Positions 1 through 8,986 of a stretch of DNA of 35,342 nt are shown piece after piece; the stretch's first letter is position 1; the number at the start of each line of letters is the position of its first letter. The stretch is from Natrialba swarupiae. GTDB taxonomy: Archaea; Halobacteriota; Halobacteria; Halobacteriales; Natrialbaceae. The notes under the pieces were generated by a model. It had not been told where the DNA came from. It ran no database searches and worked only from the letters and a program-made list of their open reading frames with translations. A program made the position numbers and the translations under genes. The stretch spans positions 1-35,342 of the forward strand of contig NZ_VTAW01000034.1 of NCBI RefSeq assembly GCF_008245225.1, in the 5' to 3' direction.

Positions 1-194
1 CTCACCTCAGATTTACTGTAGAAGTTAGTAGAGTTGCTTGTTAACACTGACCGTGTCAAGTTTTCTGTGGCACCCTCTTGATACGGTTTACTGGCCGTCA
101 GTACCGCCGTGTCCGGAACCCGTTTTCCGGGAGCAGCGGGACACAGGGAAAGCAGTCCGTATGGGACCGCGACGCGTCGGTCGAACAACGAACG

Positions 195-200
195 TATAAG
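195..200 (+). promoter_or_regulatory. TATA box for the Nramp-family gene
   Basis: TATAAG in an otherwise gene-free first 300 bases. Transcription would start near 223-228. That leaves a leader of roughly 90 bases before the likely GTG start at 316. The leader contains an ATG at 231 opening a 31-codon reading frame that ends at 326, out of frame with and overlapping the transporter start. Upstream (109-144) there is a GTGTCC/GGACAC inverted repeat of unknown meaning. Otherwise I see nothing in 1-190. Confidence 0.5.
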
Positions 201-315
201 TACACCCTCGAGAAGTTGCGGACGATTCATATGGCGATCACAGATCGGCGTCTGGGGGAGTGGGGTTCGACGAACGGTGAGTCGAGACGGACCGCTGTGC
301 GAAGGGGTGAGTGGC

Positions 316-1668
316 GTGGCCGGTGAGGCCGGAGCCGAAAGTGAGGTCCACCGATCCGAGCTTACGTATCCGTCGACTGACTGGCGCGGGTTCTTCAGGA
401 ACCACTTCGGACCCTCGATGCTGTGGGCGCTGATCGGCATCGGCGCCAGCCACATCGTCCTCGCGCCGACGCTCGGCGGGACGTTCGGACTGTTTGCCGT
501 CTGGCTGTTCGCGCTCATCTACCTCGCGAAGTACGGCGCCTGGGAACTGGGCATTCGGTACAACTACGGCGTCGGCGGGAACCCGGTCGAAGCGTACGGC
601 GACCTGCCGGGGCCGAACAACTGGATGCAGTGGTTTACAGTCGCGGTCTTTCTCGTCGCCTACGCCGGGATCACCGCCGCGGTCGGGATGAGTACCGCCG
701 CGTTCGTCGAGGCGTTGACGCCGCTTTCGTTCCCGCAGGCGTTCGTCGCCCTCGTCGGTCTCGCCGGTGTGCTCGTCCTGTTCACCCGGTACAGCCTCCT
801 CGAGAAAATCCTGCTGGGCTTTACGATCGCACTCGGCCTACTGATCGTACTGGGCGTGTTCGTGGGCCCGCCGCCGAGTGACGTCGCCATTGGAACGGCG
901 TTTACCGTTCCCGATCTCACCGGACCGGTGTTCGTCGGTCTGTTCGCCGCCGCGGCGGGCTTTGCGCCGACCGGCCTCAGCACGAGCGTCCTCATCGGAA
1001 GCTGGAGCATGGCGAAAGGCGAGGGTGCTGGCGAACTGCGCGACCGCGGCCTCGATCCCGAAGACGAGGCCCACCACGACTACATCCGCGCCTGGATCCA
1101 GACCGGCCGACGTGACTTCAACATCGGCTACGCGTTCAGTTTCGTCCTCATCGTCGCGATGGTCGTCCTCGCCGCGAACGTCCTCTATCCGAACCCGCCG
1201 GCGGACGCGAACCTCGCGGTCGCCATCGGCACCATCCTGAGCGACTCCTTCGGCGAGTGGTCCTACTACGCGATGGTCCTCGGCGCGTTCGCCGCGCTGT
1301 ACTCGACTGTCATCACGCTCCTCGACGGCGCCTCGCGGGCGACCGGTGACATCGTCCCGATGGCCGTAGAGCGCCCCGACCTCGACGGCGAGCGCATCAG
1401 GAAGGCCGTCGTGGTCGCCATCGTCGCCGTGAGCATCGGCGTCGTTCTCACACTCGGCGCCGTCCCCGTCACGTTCCTCATCTGGATCTCGGCGATCCTC
1501 GCGATCACGGAGATCCTCTTCTACCCGGCGAACTGGTACGTCGTCAGAGAACACCTGCCCGAACAGTTCCAGCCCTCGCGGCGGTGGGTCGCCTACTACG
1601 CGATCAGTCTGGCCGTCGTCCTCGTCTTCGGGCTCATGGGTGCGGCCCACGAGTTCGGCTACGTCTAA
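316..1668 (+). CDS. Divergent Nramp-family (SLC11-like) membrane transporter
   Basis: About 450 residues with roughly 11 hydrophobic helices separated by short loops. It resembles the Nramp (NRAMP/MntH, SLC11) fold of the APC superfamily, which normally imports Mn2+ or Fe2+ with protons. The two metal-binding motifs of canonical members are not present: TM1 reads GIGASHIVLAPTLGG instead of a DPGN motif, and TM6 reads GFAPTGLSTSVLIGSW instead of MPH. The substrate may therefore differ, and assignment is to the superfamily only. The GTG at 316 is chosen because GGGGTGA lies just before it (304-310); GTG at 307 or 277 in the same frame are alternatives. The gene stands alone and converges on top6A across a hairpin. 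Confidence 0.75.
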   Translation: MAGEAGAESEVHRSELTYPSTDWRGFFRNHFGPSMLWALIGIGASHIVLAPTLGGTFGLFAVWLFALIYLAKYGAWELGIRYNYGVGGNPVEAYGDLPGPNNWMQWFTVAVFLVAYAGITAAVGMSTAAFVEALTPLSFPQAFVALVGLAGVLVLFTRYSLLEKILLGFTIALGLLIVLGVFVGPPPSDVAIGTAFTVPDLTGPVFVGLFAAAAGFAPTGLSTSVLIGSWSMAKGEGAGELRDRGLDPEDEAHHDYIRAWIQTGRRDFNIGYAFSFVLIVAMVVLAANVLYPNPPADANLAVAIGTILSDSFGEWSYYAMVLGAFAALYSTVITLLDGASRATGDIVPMAVERPDLDGERIRKAVVVAIVAVSIGVVLTLGAVPVTFLIWISAILAITEILFYPANWYVVREHLPEQFQPSRRWVAYYAISLAVVLVFGLMGAAHEFGYV

Positions 1669-1741
1669 CGGTCGCCGGACTCCCAAAGGTGTGAGAAACT
1701 GAACGTACTGGTTGTCTCCCGTTCTCTCCCATCGAACTCGA

Positions 1742-1767
1742 CCGACCGGAGTCCTCGACTCGGTCGG
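1742..1767. terminator. Hairpin between convergent genes
   Basis: CCGACC-(G)-GAGTC pairs with GACTC-GGTCGG around a three-base CTC loop: eleven pairs with one bulged G. It sits between the stop of the Nramp-like gene (1668) and the stop of top6A (1882), which are read towards each other. A bidirectional terminator or an mRNA-end stabiliser is likely. No clear U tract follows. Confidence 0.5.
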
Positions 1768-1881
1768 AAACGCGACCTCTTCGGCTCGACTCGAATCAGG
1801 ACCCGAGTCGACCGGCGACATCGGTAACTGCGAACCGAAACGCACGGTACCGGTAACTGATCGTACACGCGGCTCGTGCGC

Positions 1882-2973
1882 CTAGATCACGCCCATCGCA
1901 TCCAGACGCTCGGGGAGATACGTATCCGTCACGAAATCCAACCCGTGGGAGGCCAGCGACTGCTGTTCGGACTTCTTCTCGATCTCGAGTTGCAACTCGA
2001 TCTGTTCTTCCCAGTAGTCGGTCTGGAACCGGGGGTCCTCGAGTTCGCTCTCGAGGGCGTTCTTGTCCGAGTCCGAGAGGGGATCGGTCGGCAGGTCGTA
2101 CTCGACGATATCGGCGGGCTGGATGCCGATGTAGTCGGCTTCGGGCGTCGCGAGATACTCCGAGAGGTGGGCGGATTTGATCGAGCCGTAGGCGACGGAG
2201 CCGTAGATCCGATACGACCACGGGTCGCCGTCGGCGAACACCGTCGCCGGGAGGTCGAGTTCGTCGTGTAAGCGCTTGATGATCCGACGAGTCGCCCGTG
2301 CGGGCTGGCCTTTGAGGTGGACGATCAGGGCGTTGTACTCGTCGTCGAAACCGTTCTCGACGAGTCGGTCGCGCATCCCGCCGGTCTCGACTGCGAGCAT
2401 GAAGTCGGCGTCGCTATCGAGAAACTCGATCGTATCGGGGTTGTTCGGAATCTGGTACCCCCCCTCGCCGACGTCTTCCTGACAGTGAATCTCGCGTTCC
2501 CCGCGGCGAGTCTGCTCGCGGAGATGCAACGGTCCCATTATCGTCGCACCCGATTCTTCGGGGCGCATGTGGAAATCCTCGCGGGTGACTCCCGAAACGA
2601 TCTCGAGATCCTCGATCAGCCCGTTCGACTCGTCTTGGTCGCTGAACTGGGCTTCCTTGTTGTCCCAGCTCTCCGAGAGGTAGTACAGTTCACGCAGGGT
2701 CGACGAGCGATCTTCCTCGAGTTGATCGGCGAGGAACTCGATGGTGTAGACCGCCTTCAAGAGCTTTCGCGCGCCACGAACCGAGTTCGCCGATCGGGTC
2801 GACTCCCGGTCGCCGTACACCCAGACGCCGCTTCCCTCGTCGTACTCGATGTTGTTTTTCGTCCGCGTCGGCACGGACATATGCGGAATCTCACCGAGTT
2901 CGAACTGGTCGTAAAACTGTGCGGCGAGGTCGATCAACTGCTCTCTGGCTTGCTGGTCTTTCTGGGTACTCAT
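1882..2973 (-). CDS. top6A: DNA topoisomerase VI subunit A
   Basis: Catalytic subunit of the archaeal type IIB topoisomerase, which makes and reseals double-strand breaks in an A2B2 complex with Top6B to relax and decatenate DNA; homologous to Spo11. 363 residues, the usual size. The winged-helix 5Y-CAP domain carries RELYY, with Y98 the likely DNA-linking tyrosine. The Toprim domain shows the acidic metal ligands E196 (AVETGG) and D248-G-D250 ([12 protein letters not shown]). The start ATG overlaps the top6B stop codon (ATGA). A GGAGG ribosome binding site lies at 2981-2985, which fixes the start and implies translational coupling. An upstream extension of the frame inside top6B has no support. 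Confidence 0.97.
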   Translation of the reverse strand: MSTQKDQQAREQLIDLAAQFYDQFELGEIPHMSVPTRTKNNIEYDEGSGVWVYGDRESTRSANSVRGARKLLKAVYTIEFLADQLEEDRSSTLRELYYLSESWDNKEAQFSDQDESNGLIEDLEIVSGVTREDFHMRPEESGATIMGPLHLREQTRRGEREIHCQEDVGEGGYQIPNNPDTIEFLDSDADFMLAVETGGMRDRLVENGFDDEYNALIVHLKGQPARATRRIIKRLHDELDLPATVFADGDPWSYRIYGSVAYGSIKSAHLSEYLATPEADYIGIQPADIVEYDLPTDPLSDSDKNALESELEDPRFQTDYWEEQIELQLEIEKKSEQQSLASHGLDFVTDTYLPERLDAMGVI

Positions 2974-5450
2974 CGGTCTCCCTCCGTGACGGTGAGTTTC
3001 TCGGATTCGACGCCTTTGACGTCCAGATCGAACGCCGCGTCGTCGGCGATCTCGTACTCGAGTTCGGCCTCGTCGCCGCTCCCGACGTCGGCTTCCCACT
3101 TGACGAACCACTCGCCATCCATCTCGACGACGGTCGCGCCGTCGCTGAGCTTCCGTGGCTCGGCGGAGACGATGTCGGTGATCTCGAGCGTTTCGGTCGT
3201 ACTCGAGTTGTTCTCGACGACGACCGAGACGGCCTGTCCGTCGCCGTTTGCTTCGATCCGCCGTTCGACCAGGACGTTGTTCATGATGCGAGCGATGGCG
3301 TCGTCGATATCCGGTTCCTCGCGGCCGGTGACCTCGGCGACTTTCGTGGCCATCTCCGGCAGAATCTTCCCGAGGACGTTCTGTTTCTTCCGGCGCTGTT
3401 GCATCGACCGGCGCTTGTTCAGGTAACTTTTGAGTTCGCGGGCTGCCTCCCGAATCGCGAGTTCGATCTCGTCTTCGATCTCGGGAACGTTCGCGACGGC
3501 GTCTTTCGACTCGCTGGTAAAGGGAACGTTCGTCGAGGCGACGTGGACCATGATCACTGCTGGGCCGTTCGGCAGGCCCGAGCCGCCGGGCTGGTCGAGC
3601 CCGTAGTTGCGCCAGCCGATCGACTTGACGACGTCGGTCGTCGCACACGCGCCGCGCTGGTAGACGAGTGGGACGCGGTTCGCAAAGCGCAGGACGTCCG
3701 CGCTCCCTTCCGCCTCGAGGTCGCCGCCGTAGGCGATCCCGGCCTCGACGATGAACGGATCGCCGCCGTGAACTTCGGCGTCACGGGTCGCGGAGGCGTA
3801 GAAGTCGGCGTCGAACTCCTTCTCTAAGCCAGCCTCGATGAGATCCGCGGAGATCGGCGAGAGACACCGCGTCGGCGGTGCCATGATGTCGGTCTCGCGC
3901 ATCCCGTCGACGAGGTCGCTCGCGGCGTCTCGATCGTCGGCGAGTTCGCGCACCAGCGGCAAGTCGTCGGGAACGGTCGCCATGACGTCCCAGATCGCCT
4001 CCACGACGTTCTCGCGGGCAGTGTCGCCGAAGGCGACGTCGTCGTACTCTTCGGTCAACTCGGCCGCACGGTCGACGTACTCGCGGAGTGCGCGGCGGGT
4101 GAGGCGGTGGCGAACGTCCTCTTTGTCTTCGAACCTGGCCCCGAGCCGGTCGGCGAAGGCGTGGACGACTTCGTCGTCTTTGCGAGTGCTCGTCGCGTCG
4201 TCCGCGAGGTCGTAGAGGTCGGATACGAGCCTCGAGTCGACCGTCTCTCCGTCACCCGCAGCGTCGGCATCCCCAGGGGTGCTCTCGTCCTCTTCGGCGG
4301 CGTCGATCAACGCGAGCCAGACGGCTTCGACCGCGTTCTCCCGAACTGTCTCGCCGAACGTCGTTCCGTGTTCGGATTCGGTGGCCTCGGCGGCCGCCTC
4401 CACGTCGGCGCGCAGTTCGTGGTGGGCGATCCGGTCGCGGTCGTCGACGGCCTCGGCGATCGCGCCGGCAAAGGCGGCCGTCGCGTCGGCACCTTTGTTG
4501 GCGGTCGCATCCGAGACGATCGACTCGAGGTCGATTCTCTCCTGTGGTGCGGGTGGTCGCCAGCGCATCTCGCGGCCGTAGTGGCGGTCGCGGAAGGAAT
4601 CGATCACCGAGTCGGCGGTCTTCTTCCCGACACGGGTGAACTCCTCCTGGAGGAATCCCGAGACGCTGTGGGAGTCAGTCGCCGTGAGCATCTTCATCAC
4701 GGTGCCGAGTTCGACGCCGTGGGGGTGGGGTCGAATCTCCTCGGTTTCCTCGGGGAGCTGGTCGGTCGCCCGCTCGAACTTGAACTCCGCTTTCGGCTCG
4801 CGCAACTCGAGTCGGGCGTGGGGGTTGACGACCGCCGTGTGTTTGATGTAGTCGTGAAGCTGCTGGCGGGCGCGCATGTTCGCCTCCATCTCGAGTTCGA
4901 TTCGGGTGCCGTGGGGGCGGTCCCAGGAGGTGGTCTCTTCGACGCTGATCTCGGGTTCGTTGTCGTCGGTGTCGACGATCAGCTCGAAGTACTGGGCGTC
5001 GCTTTCCCCCTGGGTTCGGCTGGTGATCTTCGCGGGCTTGCCACTCGTGAGCTGCGAGTAGAGCACTGCCGCCGAGATTCCGATCCCCTGCTGGCCACGG
5101 TTCTGTTCGCGGACGTGAAAGCGCGAGCCGTACAGCAGCTTCCCGAAGACCTTCGGGAGTGACTCTTTGGTCAGCCCCGGCCCGTTGTCCTCGACGATGA
5201 GGGTGTAGTAGTCTCCCTCTTCTTGAATTTCGACGTAGATGTCCGGTAAGATGCCGGCTTCCTCGGCGGCGTCTAACGCGTTGTCGACGGCCTCCTTGAC
5301 GGCCGTCACGAGGCCTCGAGCGCCGCTGTCGAAGCCGAGCATGTGCTTGTTCTTCTCGAAGAACTCGGCGATCGAGATCGCCTGCTGGTTCTCGGCCAGC
5401 TCCTCGGCGATCCCGGCGTCCTCACCGAGTGTCGACTGGAACGACGTCAT
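2970..5450 (-). CDS. top6B: DNA topoisomerase VI subunit B
   Basis: ATPase subunit of topoisomerase VI. The N-terminal GHKL domain shows the Bergerat motifs: [10 protein letters not shown] (ATP/Mg site), VEDNGPGL, and the glycine lid [16 protein letters not shown]. An H2TH region follows (about residues 253-290), then the C-terminal transducer domain. At 826 residues it is clearly longer than crenarchaeal Top6B (about 530). The extra length is mainly an acidic segment around residues 300-490 that contains a roughly 35-residue internal duplication (see findings). First gene of a top6B-top6A operon with a 4-bp overlap. The start is supported by a TATA element about 28 bp upstream, so the mRNA is probably leaderless. 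Confidence 0.97.
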   Translation of the reverse strand: MTSFQSTLGEDAGIAEELAENQQAISIAEFFEKNKHMLGFDSGARGLVTAVKEAVDNALDAAEEAGILPDIYVEIQEEGDYYTLIVEDNGPGLTKESLPKVFGKLLYGSRFHVREQNRGQQGIGISAAVLYSQLTSGKPAKITSRTQGESDAQYFELIVDTDDNEPEISVEETTSWDRPHGTRIELEMEANMRARQQLHDYIKHTAVVNPHARLELREPKAEFKFERATDQLPEETEEIRPHPHGVELGTVMKMLTATDSHSVSGFLQEEFTRVGKKTADSVIDSFRDRHYGREMRWRPPAPQERIDLESIVSDATANKGADATAAFAGAIAEAVDDRDRIAHHELRADVEAAAEATESEHGTTFGETVRENAVEAVWLALIDAAEEDESTPGDADAAGDGETVDSRLVSDLYDLADDATSTRKDDEVVHAFADRLGARFEDKEDVRHRLTRRALREYVDRAAELTEEYDDVAFGDTARENVVEAIWDVMATVPDDLPLVRELADDRDAASDLVDGMRETDIMAPPTRCLSPISADLIEAGLEKEFDADFYASATRDAEVHGGDPFIVEAGIAYGGDLEAEGSADVLRFANRVPLVYQRGACATTDVVKSIGWRNYGLDQPGGSGLPNGPAVIMVHVASTNVPFTSESKDAVANVPEIEDEIELAIREAARELKSYLNKRRSMQQRRKKQNVLGKILPEMATKVAEVTGREEPDIDDAIARIMNNVLVERRIEANGDGQAVSVVVENNSSTTETLEITDIVSAEPRKLSDGATVVEMDGEWFVKWEADVGSGDEAELEYEIADDAAFDLDVKGVESEKLTVTEGDR

Positions 5451-5474
5451 TGTCTCCCCATACTAACGGCGAGG

Positions 5475-5480
5475 CTAAAA
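5475..5480 (-). promoter_or_regulatory. TATA element of top6BA
   Basis: TTTTAG on the minus strand, centred about 28 bp from the top6B ATG, as expected for a leaderless haloarchaeal mRNA. Two near-identical 15-bp direct repeats (5492-5506 and 5516-5530) lie immediately upstream. Confidence 0.6.
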
Positions 5481-5491
5481 GGTGTGCGTTA

Positions 5492-5530
5492 CCGGAGTGA
5501 AAGTGAATGGGGTTCCCGGAGTGGTAGTGA
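5492..5530. repeat. Pair of 15-bp direct repeats upstream of top6B promoter
   Basis: CCGGAGTGAAAGTGA (5492-5506) and CCGGAGTGGTAGTGA (5516-5530) differ at two positions and are 24 bp apart start to start. They begin about a dozen bases upstream of the top6B TATA element, a position suited to an activator or repressor. No function is known to me. Confidence 0.6.
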
Positions 5531-5531
5531 T

Positions 5532-5564
5532 ACACCGATCGCCAGAGTGGCGGCGATCGGGTGT
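5532..5564. repeat. Inverted repeat between the cupredoxin gene and top6B
   Basis: ACACCGATCGCC (5532-5543) pairs with GGCGATCGGGTGT (5552-5564) with a single extra G, around an 8-base loop. It lies downstream of the cupredoxin stop and upstream of the top6B direct repeats, so it could be a terminator hairpin or an operator. The rest of 5565-5738 is gene-free, with only small imperfect ACACC/GGTGT inversions. Confidence 0.5.
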
Positions 5565-5738
5565 GTAGTGACGTGCACCGACACCGATAGCACGGCGGTT
5601 CCGAGACGAGACCGTATCACAGAATCGATCTCACACCGCCGCTTCGCTCGTGGTGTACTCGTACATACAGGTAGCGATGGAGCGAAACTGCGTATGATCG
5701 ATTCGGCAACTGGAAAATAGCGCACAATATGTAGAGGA

Positions 5739-6239
5739 TCAATTCGTAATGATCTCGAGGTCACCGACCTGCGTCGTCGGATGGAACTCACAGATGTACG
5801 TCACCATCTCCTCGGAAGCGACGACGTTCTCGAGCGTCTGTTCTTCGCCTTCGTCGCCCATCCCCTCAGTTGCGTAGTCGTCAACGACGTCCTCGTTCTC
5901 GTCGTGCATCGCGATATTGTGTACCGCGCCGTCTTCGTTTATCCAGCGAAAGTCGTACTCTTGACCCTCGAAAAGGACCAAATCTGGGTTATCTACTCCA
6001 GCGATAATCTCCGGTTCGATTCCCGTCCAGGCCGCGATTCGTCCCTCGAAGTAGAACTCGTCTACCCCTTCCCAGGCCTCGTCGTCGACGTCCTCGTCGT
6101 CGACGTCACCGTCTTCCTCTTCGTCCTCTTCTGTCTCGCCGGGGCCCTCGTCGCCACAGCCAGCGACGAGCGCTGGCAAACTCACCGCGCCAGTGTATTT
6201 CAGGTACGTTCTTCGATCGAGCGATTTCTTTCGGGGCAT
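5739..6239 (-). CDS. Halocyanin-like blue-copper (cupredoxin) lipoprotein
   Basis: 166 residues. The N-terminus has a twin-arginine motif (DRRTYLK) and a lipobox ending LVAGC28, so it is predicted to be exported folded and lipid-anchored outside the membrane. An acidic Glu/Asp linker (about 30-55) follows, then one cupredoxin domain. Visible copper ligands are H107 (GAVHN), C150 and H153 in YICEFHPTTQVG. The axial position, where related halocyanins carry Met, appears to be Q157. Likely role: electron carrier or copper-binding protein at the cell surface. It is transcribed alone; a TATA element (6264-6271) places the transcript start at or near the ATG. Confidence 0.85.
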   Translation of the reverse strand: MPRKKSLDRRTYLKYTGAVSLPALVAGCGDEGPGETEEDEEEDGDVDDEDVDDEAWEGVDEFYFEGRIAAWTGIEPEIIAGVDNPDLVLFEGQEYDFRWINEDGAVHNIAMHDENEDVVDDYATEGMGDEGEEQTLENVVASEEMVTYICEFHPTTQVGDLEIITN

Positions 6240-6263
6240 TCATAGATTCGAATACAGAGGCAC

Positions 6264-6271
6264 TAATAAAA
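6264..6271 (-). promoter_or_regulatory. TATA element of the cupredoxin gene
   Basis: TTTTATTA on the minus strand, centred about 28 bp upstream of the cupredoxin ATG at 6239. This implies a leaderless or near-leaderless transcript. Confidence 0.65.
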
Positions 6272-6456
6272 CGCGTTCAGTCATATCATGAAAGTCATTA
6301 TTTTGTGTCCACTCGTTTCGAACCGCGGCACTCGCAGTGCGACCGGGTGCGCCCTGGCGTTCAGTGGATATCTAATTCCCGAGAACCCATCGACGATGGT
6401 GACTCGAGCCAGTGCGGGCGGGTCAAGCACCGACCGCGCTGACTCGGCACGCCGAA

Positions 6457-6735
6457 TCAGTATCGAATCTCGAATCCGTTCTCGCCCAGCGGGTCGCCGT
6501 ACTCGACCTCGACGTCCTCGACGCTGGCTTTCGGGCTCCCGTTGTGACACCACTCGACCATCGACTCGACTGCATCCTCCGGTCCTTCGAAGACCGCCTC
6601 GACGCGGCCGTCCTCGAGATTTTTGACCCAGCCGTCGACGCCTCGCTCCCTTGCGGTATCGCGCGTCGTCGCCCGGTAGAAGACGCCCTGGACGGTTCCG
6701 GAGACGAACACGTGTGCGCGGGTTCGTTCTGTCAT
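6457..6735 (-). CDS. acyP: Acylphosphatase
   Basis: 92 residues, the normal size of the small cytosolic enzyme that hydrolyses acyl phosphates such as carbamoyl phosphate or 1,3-bisphosphoglycerate. Both family signatures are visible: GTVQGVFYRA near residue 14 with the phosphate-binding loop and catalytic Arg, and GWVKNLEDGRVEAVFEG with the catalytic Asn. The frame extends upstream to 6972, but the ATG at 6735 is the family start. It is also preceded by a TATA-like TTTTTGA (6759-6765) at the leaderless distance. No obvious operon partner. Confidence 0.95.
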   Translation of the reverse strand: MTERTRAHVFVSGTVQGVFYRATTRDTARERGVDGWVKNLEDGRVEAVFEGPEDAVESMVEWCHNGSPKASVEDVEVEYGDPLGENGFEIRY

Positions 6736-7093
6736 GTCCGTGCGGTCGACCGCGACCGTCAAAAATCCCGCGCGTTCGCGGCCTCGAGTCCGACGGGCCC
6801 TCCCAGTTCCCACCCTCGGAACGGCACACTCTCCGGTCGAGGTCCATCGCGTCTGACGTCCGTCTGACGCGTGGCTGACGAACGGCGTGCGACAGTTACA
6901 CACGCGACGCACCCCCCGGCAGATGATTCCTGGACAGACCGATTCGAAGACCGGGCGCTCAGCTGTCGCCATCCGCTGTGGCGGCCGTAAACTCGTGGCC
7001 TCCGTCTCGGTGAGTTTCGTCCGGAGCTGTACCGCCCCACGAAACAGTTTGGAGCCGACAGGACGAGGGTTCTCGAGCCCGTAGGGATAGCCG
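6736..7093. other. Intergenic region, 358 bp
   Basis: Lies between the divergently read acylphosphatase (-) and a small membrane protein (+). Apart from the acylphosphatase TATA element (6759-6765) I see no convincing gene, RNA or repeat. Open frames here are antisense or high-GC artefacts with no family features. Confidence 0.5.
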
Positions 7094-7348
7094 ATGGGAG
7101 TCCTCGACCGCCTCGAGGAAGAGTTCCTCGAAATCTCGAGTCACCGGCGGACGCTCCGGGAGCTACTCGAACTCGTCGTCGGCTCGGTCCTGTTCGTGCT
7201 CGTCGCGAGCGGGCTCGCGTACTACCTGCTGGGTCGGGTGACCGCGATCGGCGTCGCCGCGATCTTGGCGATTATCTTTACGATCACGATCGTCTCGCAG
7301 GCGTACTGGGCGATGTCGGGACGGAAGGACTACGATGACGGCCAGTAG
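7094..7348 (+). CDS. Small two-helix membrane protein, unknown function
   Basis: 84 residues. A charged, probably cytosolic N-terminus (MGVLDRLEEEF...SSHRRTLREL) is followed by two hydrophobic helices, roughly residues 25-48 and 50-70, and a short polar tail with RKDYDDGQ. I do not recognise a family. The acidic/Arg N-terminus and the clean two-helix pattern argue that it is a real gene, not a shadow. No strong TATA box at the leaderless distance and no clear Shine-Dalgarno sequence were seen. It converges on the OGG glycosylase gene. Confidence 0.65.
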   Translation: MGVLDRLEEEFLEISSHRRTLRELLELVVGSVLFVLVASGLAYYLLGRVTAIGVAAILAIIFTITIVSQAYWAMSGRKDYDDGQ

Positions 7349-7397
7349 CCGCCGAACGACGTGATTAGACGGCGGTCGCCAACCAGTCTGGAAGGAG

Positions 7398-8279
7398 TCA
7401 CTCGCCAGTCCGGAGATGGTGGAAAATGTAGGTCTGGGCGTAGCCGGCGTACTCCCCGCCCAGGCGCTCCCGGATCGCTCGAGAGGTGTCGGCGTAGGAA
7501 CCGCGATCGCAATCAGGGTAGTACTCCTCGATGGCCGACGTGATCCAGGTGTCGAGGGGAACGGCCTCGTCGAAGCCCAGCGAGAACAACAGGACGCAGT
7601 CGGCGACTTTCTCGCCGACGCCGACGAACCGGGTCAGGTACTCGCGGGCGGCTTCGTACTCGAGGTCGCGAGCCGCCTCGGGGTGGGCGTCGCCGTCGGC
7701 GACCATCTCAGCGGTTCGGACGACGTAGGGGGCGCGGTAGCCAAGCCCCAGGTCCCGAAGCTCGGCCTCCGTTGCCGCCGCGAGCTGGTCGGGCGTCGGG
7801 AAGGCGTGGTAGGTTTGCCCGTCGAGAGCGATCTCGTCGCCGTACTCGCGGGCGAGCGTCGAGACCATCCCGTGGATGCGGTCGACGCGCATCTGTGCCG
7901 AGCAGATAAAGGCGATCAGCGTCCCGAACGGCGGATCGTCCACGAGCCGCAGTCCGCGGTGTGTCTCGTAGGCCTCGGCGAGCAGCGGATCGTCCGGTGC
8001 GTCGGCGACGACCGCCTCGAGGTCGTCCTCGAGACGCAGGAGTCGGCGGACGATCGGCTCCGCGTCGACGGTCGACTCCCACTCGAGGACGCCGTCGCGG
8101 GACCGAACGCGGATCACCTCGCCGTCGACGACGGTGACGTACCACGCCTCCGGCGCGCGCTGGCCTCCGTACATCTCGCCGTCCTCCCGGCGCCAGAGGT
8201 AGCTCTGTCCGCTCTCGAGTGTCAGATACAGGTCGAGTCCGCCCGATAGCTCGTCGATATGGATCGTTCCCGACGCCAT
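7398..8279 (-). CDS. ogg: 8-oxoguanine DNA glycosylase, OGG1 type
   Basis: 293 residues. Bifunctional base-excision enzyme expected to remove 8-oxoguanine and nick the abasic site. The N-terminal domain has the OGG1-like LTLESGQSYLWRRE. The helix-hairpin-helix/GPD core reads GVGEKVADCVLLF with catalytic Lys K224 and VPLDTW with Asp D243, 19 residues apart as in human OGG1 (K249/D268). The start at 8279 begins the conserved domain; the frame runs on to 8438 but overlaps the M50 gene without support. Last gene of the TraB-M50-OGG run, 74 bp after M50 and with no evident promoter of its own. It probably shares their transcript. Confidence 0.9.
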   Translation of the reverse strand: MASGTIHIDELSGGLDLYLTLESGQSYLWRREDGEMYGGQRAPEAWYVTVVDGEVIRVRSRDGVLEWESTVDAEPIVRRLLRLEDDLEAVVADAPDDPLLAEAYETHRGLRLVDDPPFGTLIAFICSAQMRVDRIHGMVSTLAREYGDEIALDGQTYHAFPTPDQLAAATEAELRDLGLGYRAPYVVRTAEMVADGDAHPEAARDLEYEAAREYLTRFVGVGEKVADCVLLFSLGFDEAVPLDTWITSAIEEYYPDCDRGSYADTSRAIRERLGGEYAGYAQTYIFHHLRTGE

Positions 8280-8353
8280 TCGTCCGAGCCTTCGGGGGCG
8301 AGGGCTTGGGGCTTTCGGACTGCGTTGAAACGCGTCTGAGAACGGTGGCTCGA

Positions 8354-8986
8354 CTACCAGAACCCGAAGACGAGTAAGAAGCCGACGAGCAATACGACGC
8401 TCAGTCCGAACACGGCCCCGAAGACGCCTTTGTTCCACTCGAGGACGGTCTTCCCGTCGAGCGGTCCGAACGGAATCATGTTGAACGCGGCGAGAAACAG
8501 GTTTATCAAGACACCCATGTGTCCAATGAGGCCGAGGTAACCGCCGAACAGCATCATCGGCAAGAACAACACTGCGAGCAGGTGGTTCGTTACCGGGCCC
8601 GCAACTGCGATCATGGCATTTTCCCGCTTGGTGATCCGTCCCCGGTGGTAGACGGCCCCTGGCGCGGCGAACAGAAAGCCGATCAGGGCGCTCATGATCG
8701 CCAGAAACAGCATCTGGTAGTCCGCGCGGAACTCGGCGATCTGGCCGTACTCGATCGCGACGACCTTGTGTGCGAGTTCGTGAAGCAGGAAGGCGACGCC
8801 GACGGTGACGAAGCTCAGACCCACCATCGTAACGAAGTAGCCGACGTCGATGTCGAACCGGTGGATCGGGGCCATCAGGAGCGCGAACGCGACGCTCAGC
8901 ACGATCCAGGCGACCGCGAGATCGAACAGCTCCTTGTCGCTGAAGCTGAGTTCGGGATCCGGCTGGCGACCTACCTGGACGCTCAC
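8354..8986 (-). CDS. M50-family zinc intramembrane metalloprotease
   Basis: 210 residues with about six transmembrane segments. The site-2-protease zinc motif HELAHK is at H69-E70-H73, and the second motif NMIPFGPLDG lies near the C-terminus and supplies the Asp ligand. Members cut transmembrane substrates within the bilayer, for example in stress-response signalling or membrane-protein turnover; the substrate is unknown here. The start is GTG at 8986. It overlaps the upstream gene's TGA by 4 bp and has a near-perfect Shine-Dalgarno sequence (8989-8997), so it is translationally coupled to the TraB-family gene. Confidence 0.92.
   Translation of the reverse strand: MSVQVGRQPDPELSFSDKELFDLAVAWIVLSVAFALLMAPIHRFDIDVGYFVTMVGLSFVTVGVAFLLHELAHKVVAIEYGQIAEFRADYQMLFLAIMSALIGFLFAAPGAVYHRGRITKRENAMIAVAGPVTNHLLAVLFLPMMLFGGYLGLIGHMGVLINLFLAAFNMIPFGPLDGKTVLEWNKGVFGAVFGLSVVLLVGFLLVFGFW

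Noticed and set aside
838-1845. Long minus-strand open frame antisense to the Nramp-like gene
   Set aside because: Arg/Asp-rich composition with no membrane or domain pattern; a typical GC-rich shadow of the real gene on the other strand.
2317-3827. Long plus-strand frames opposite top6A and top6B
   Set aside because: They mirror the codon structure of the topoisomerase genes and show no family motifs.
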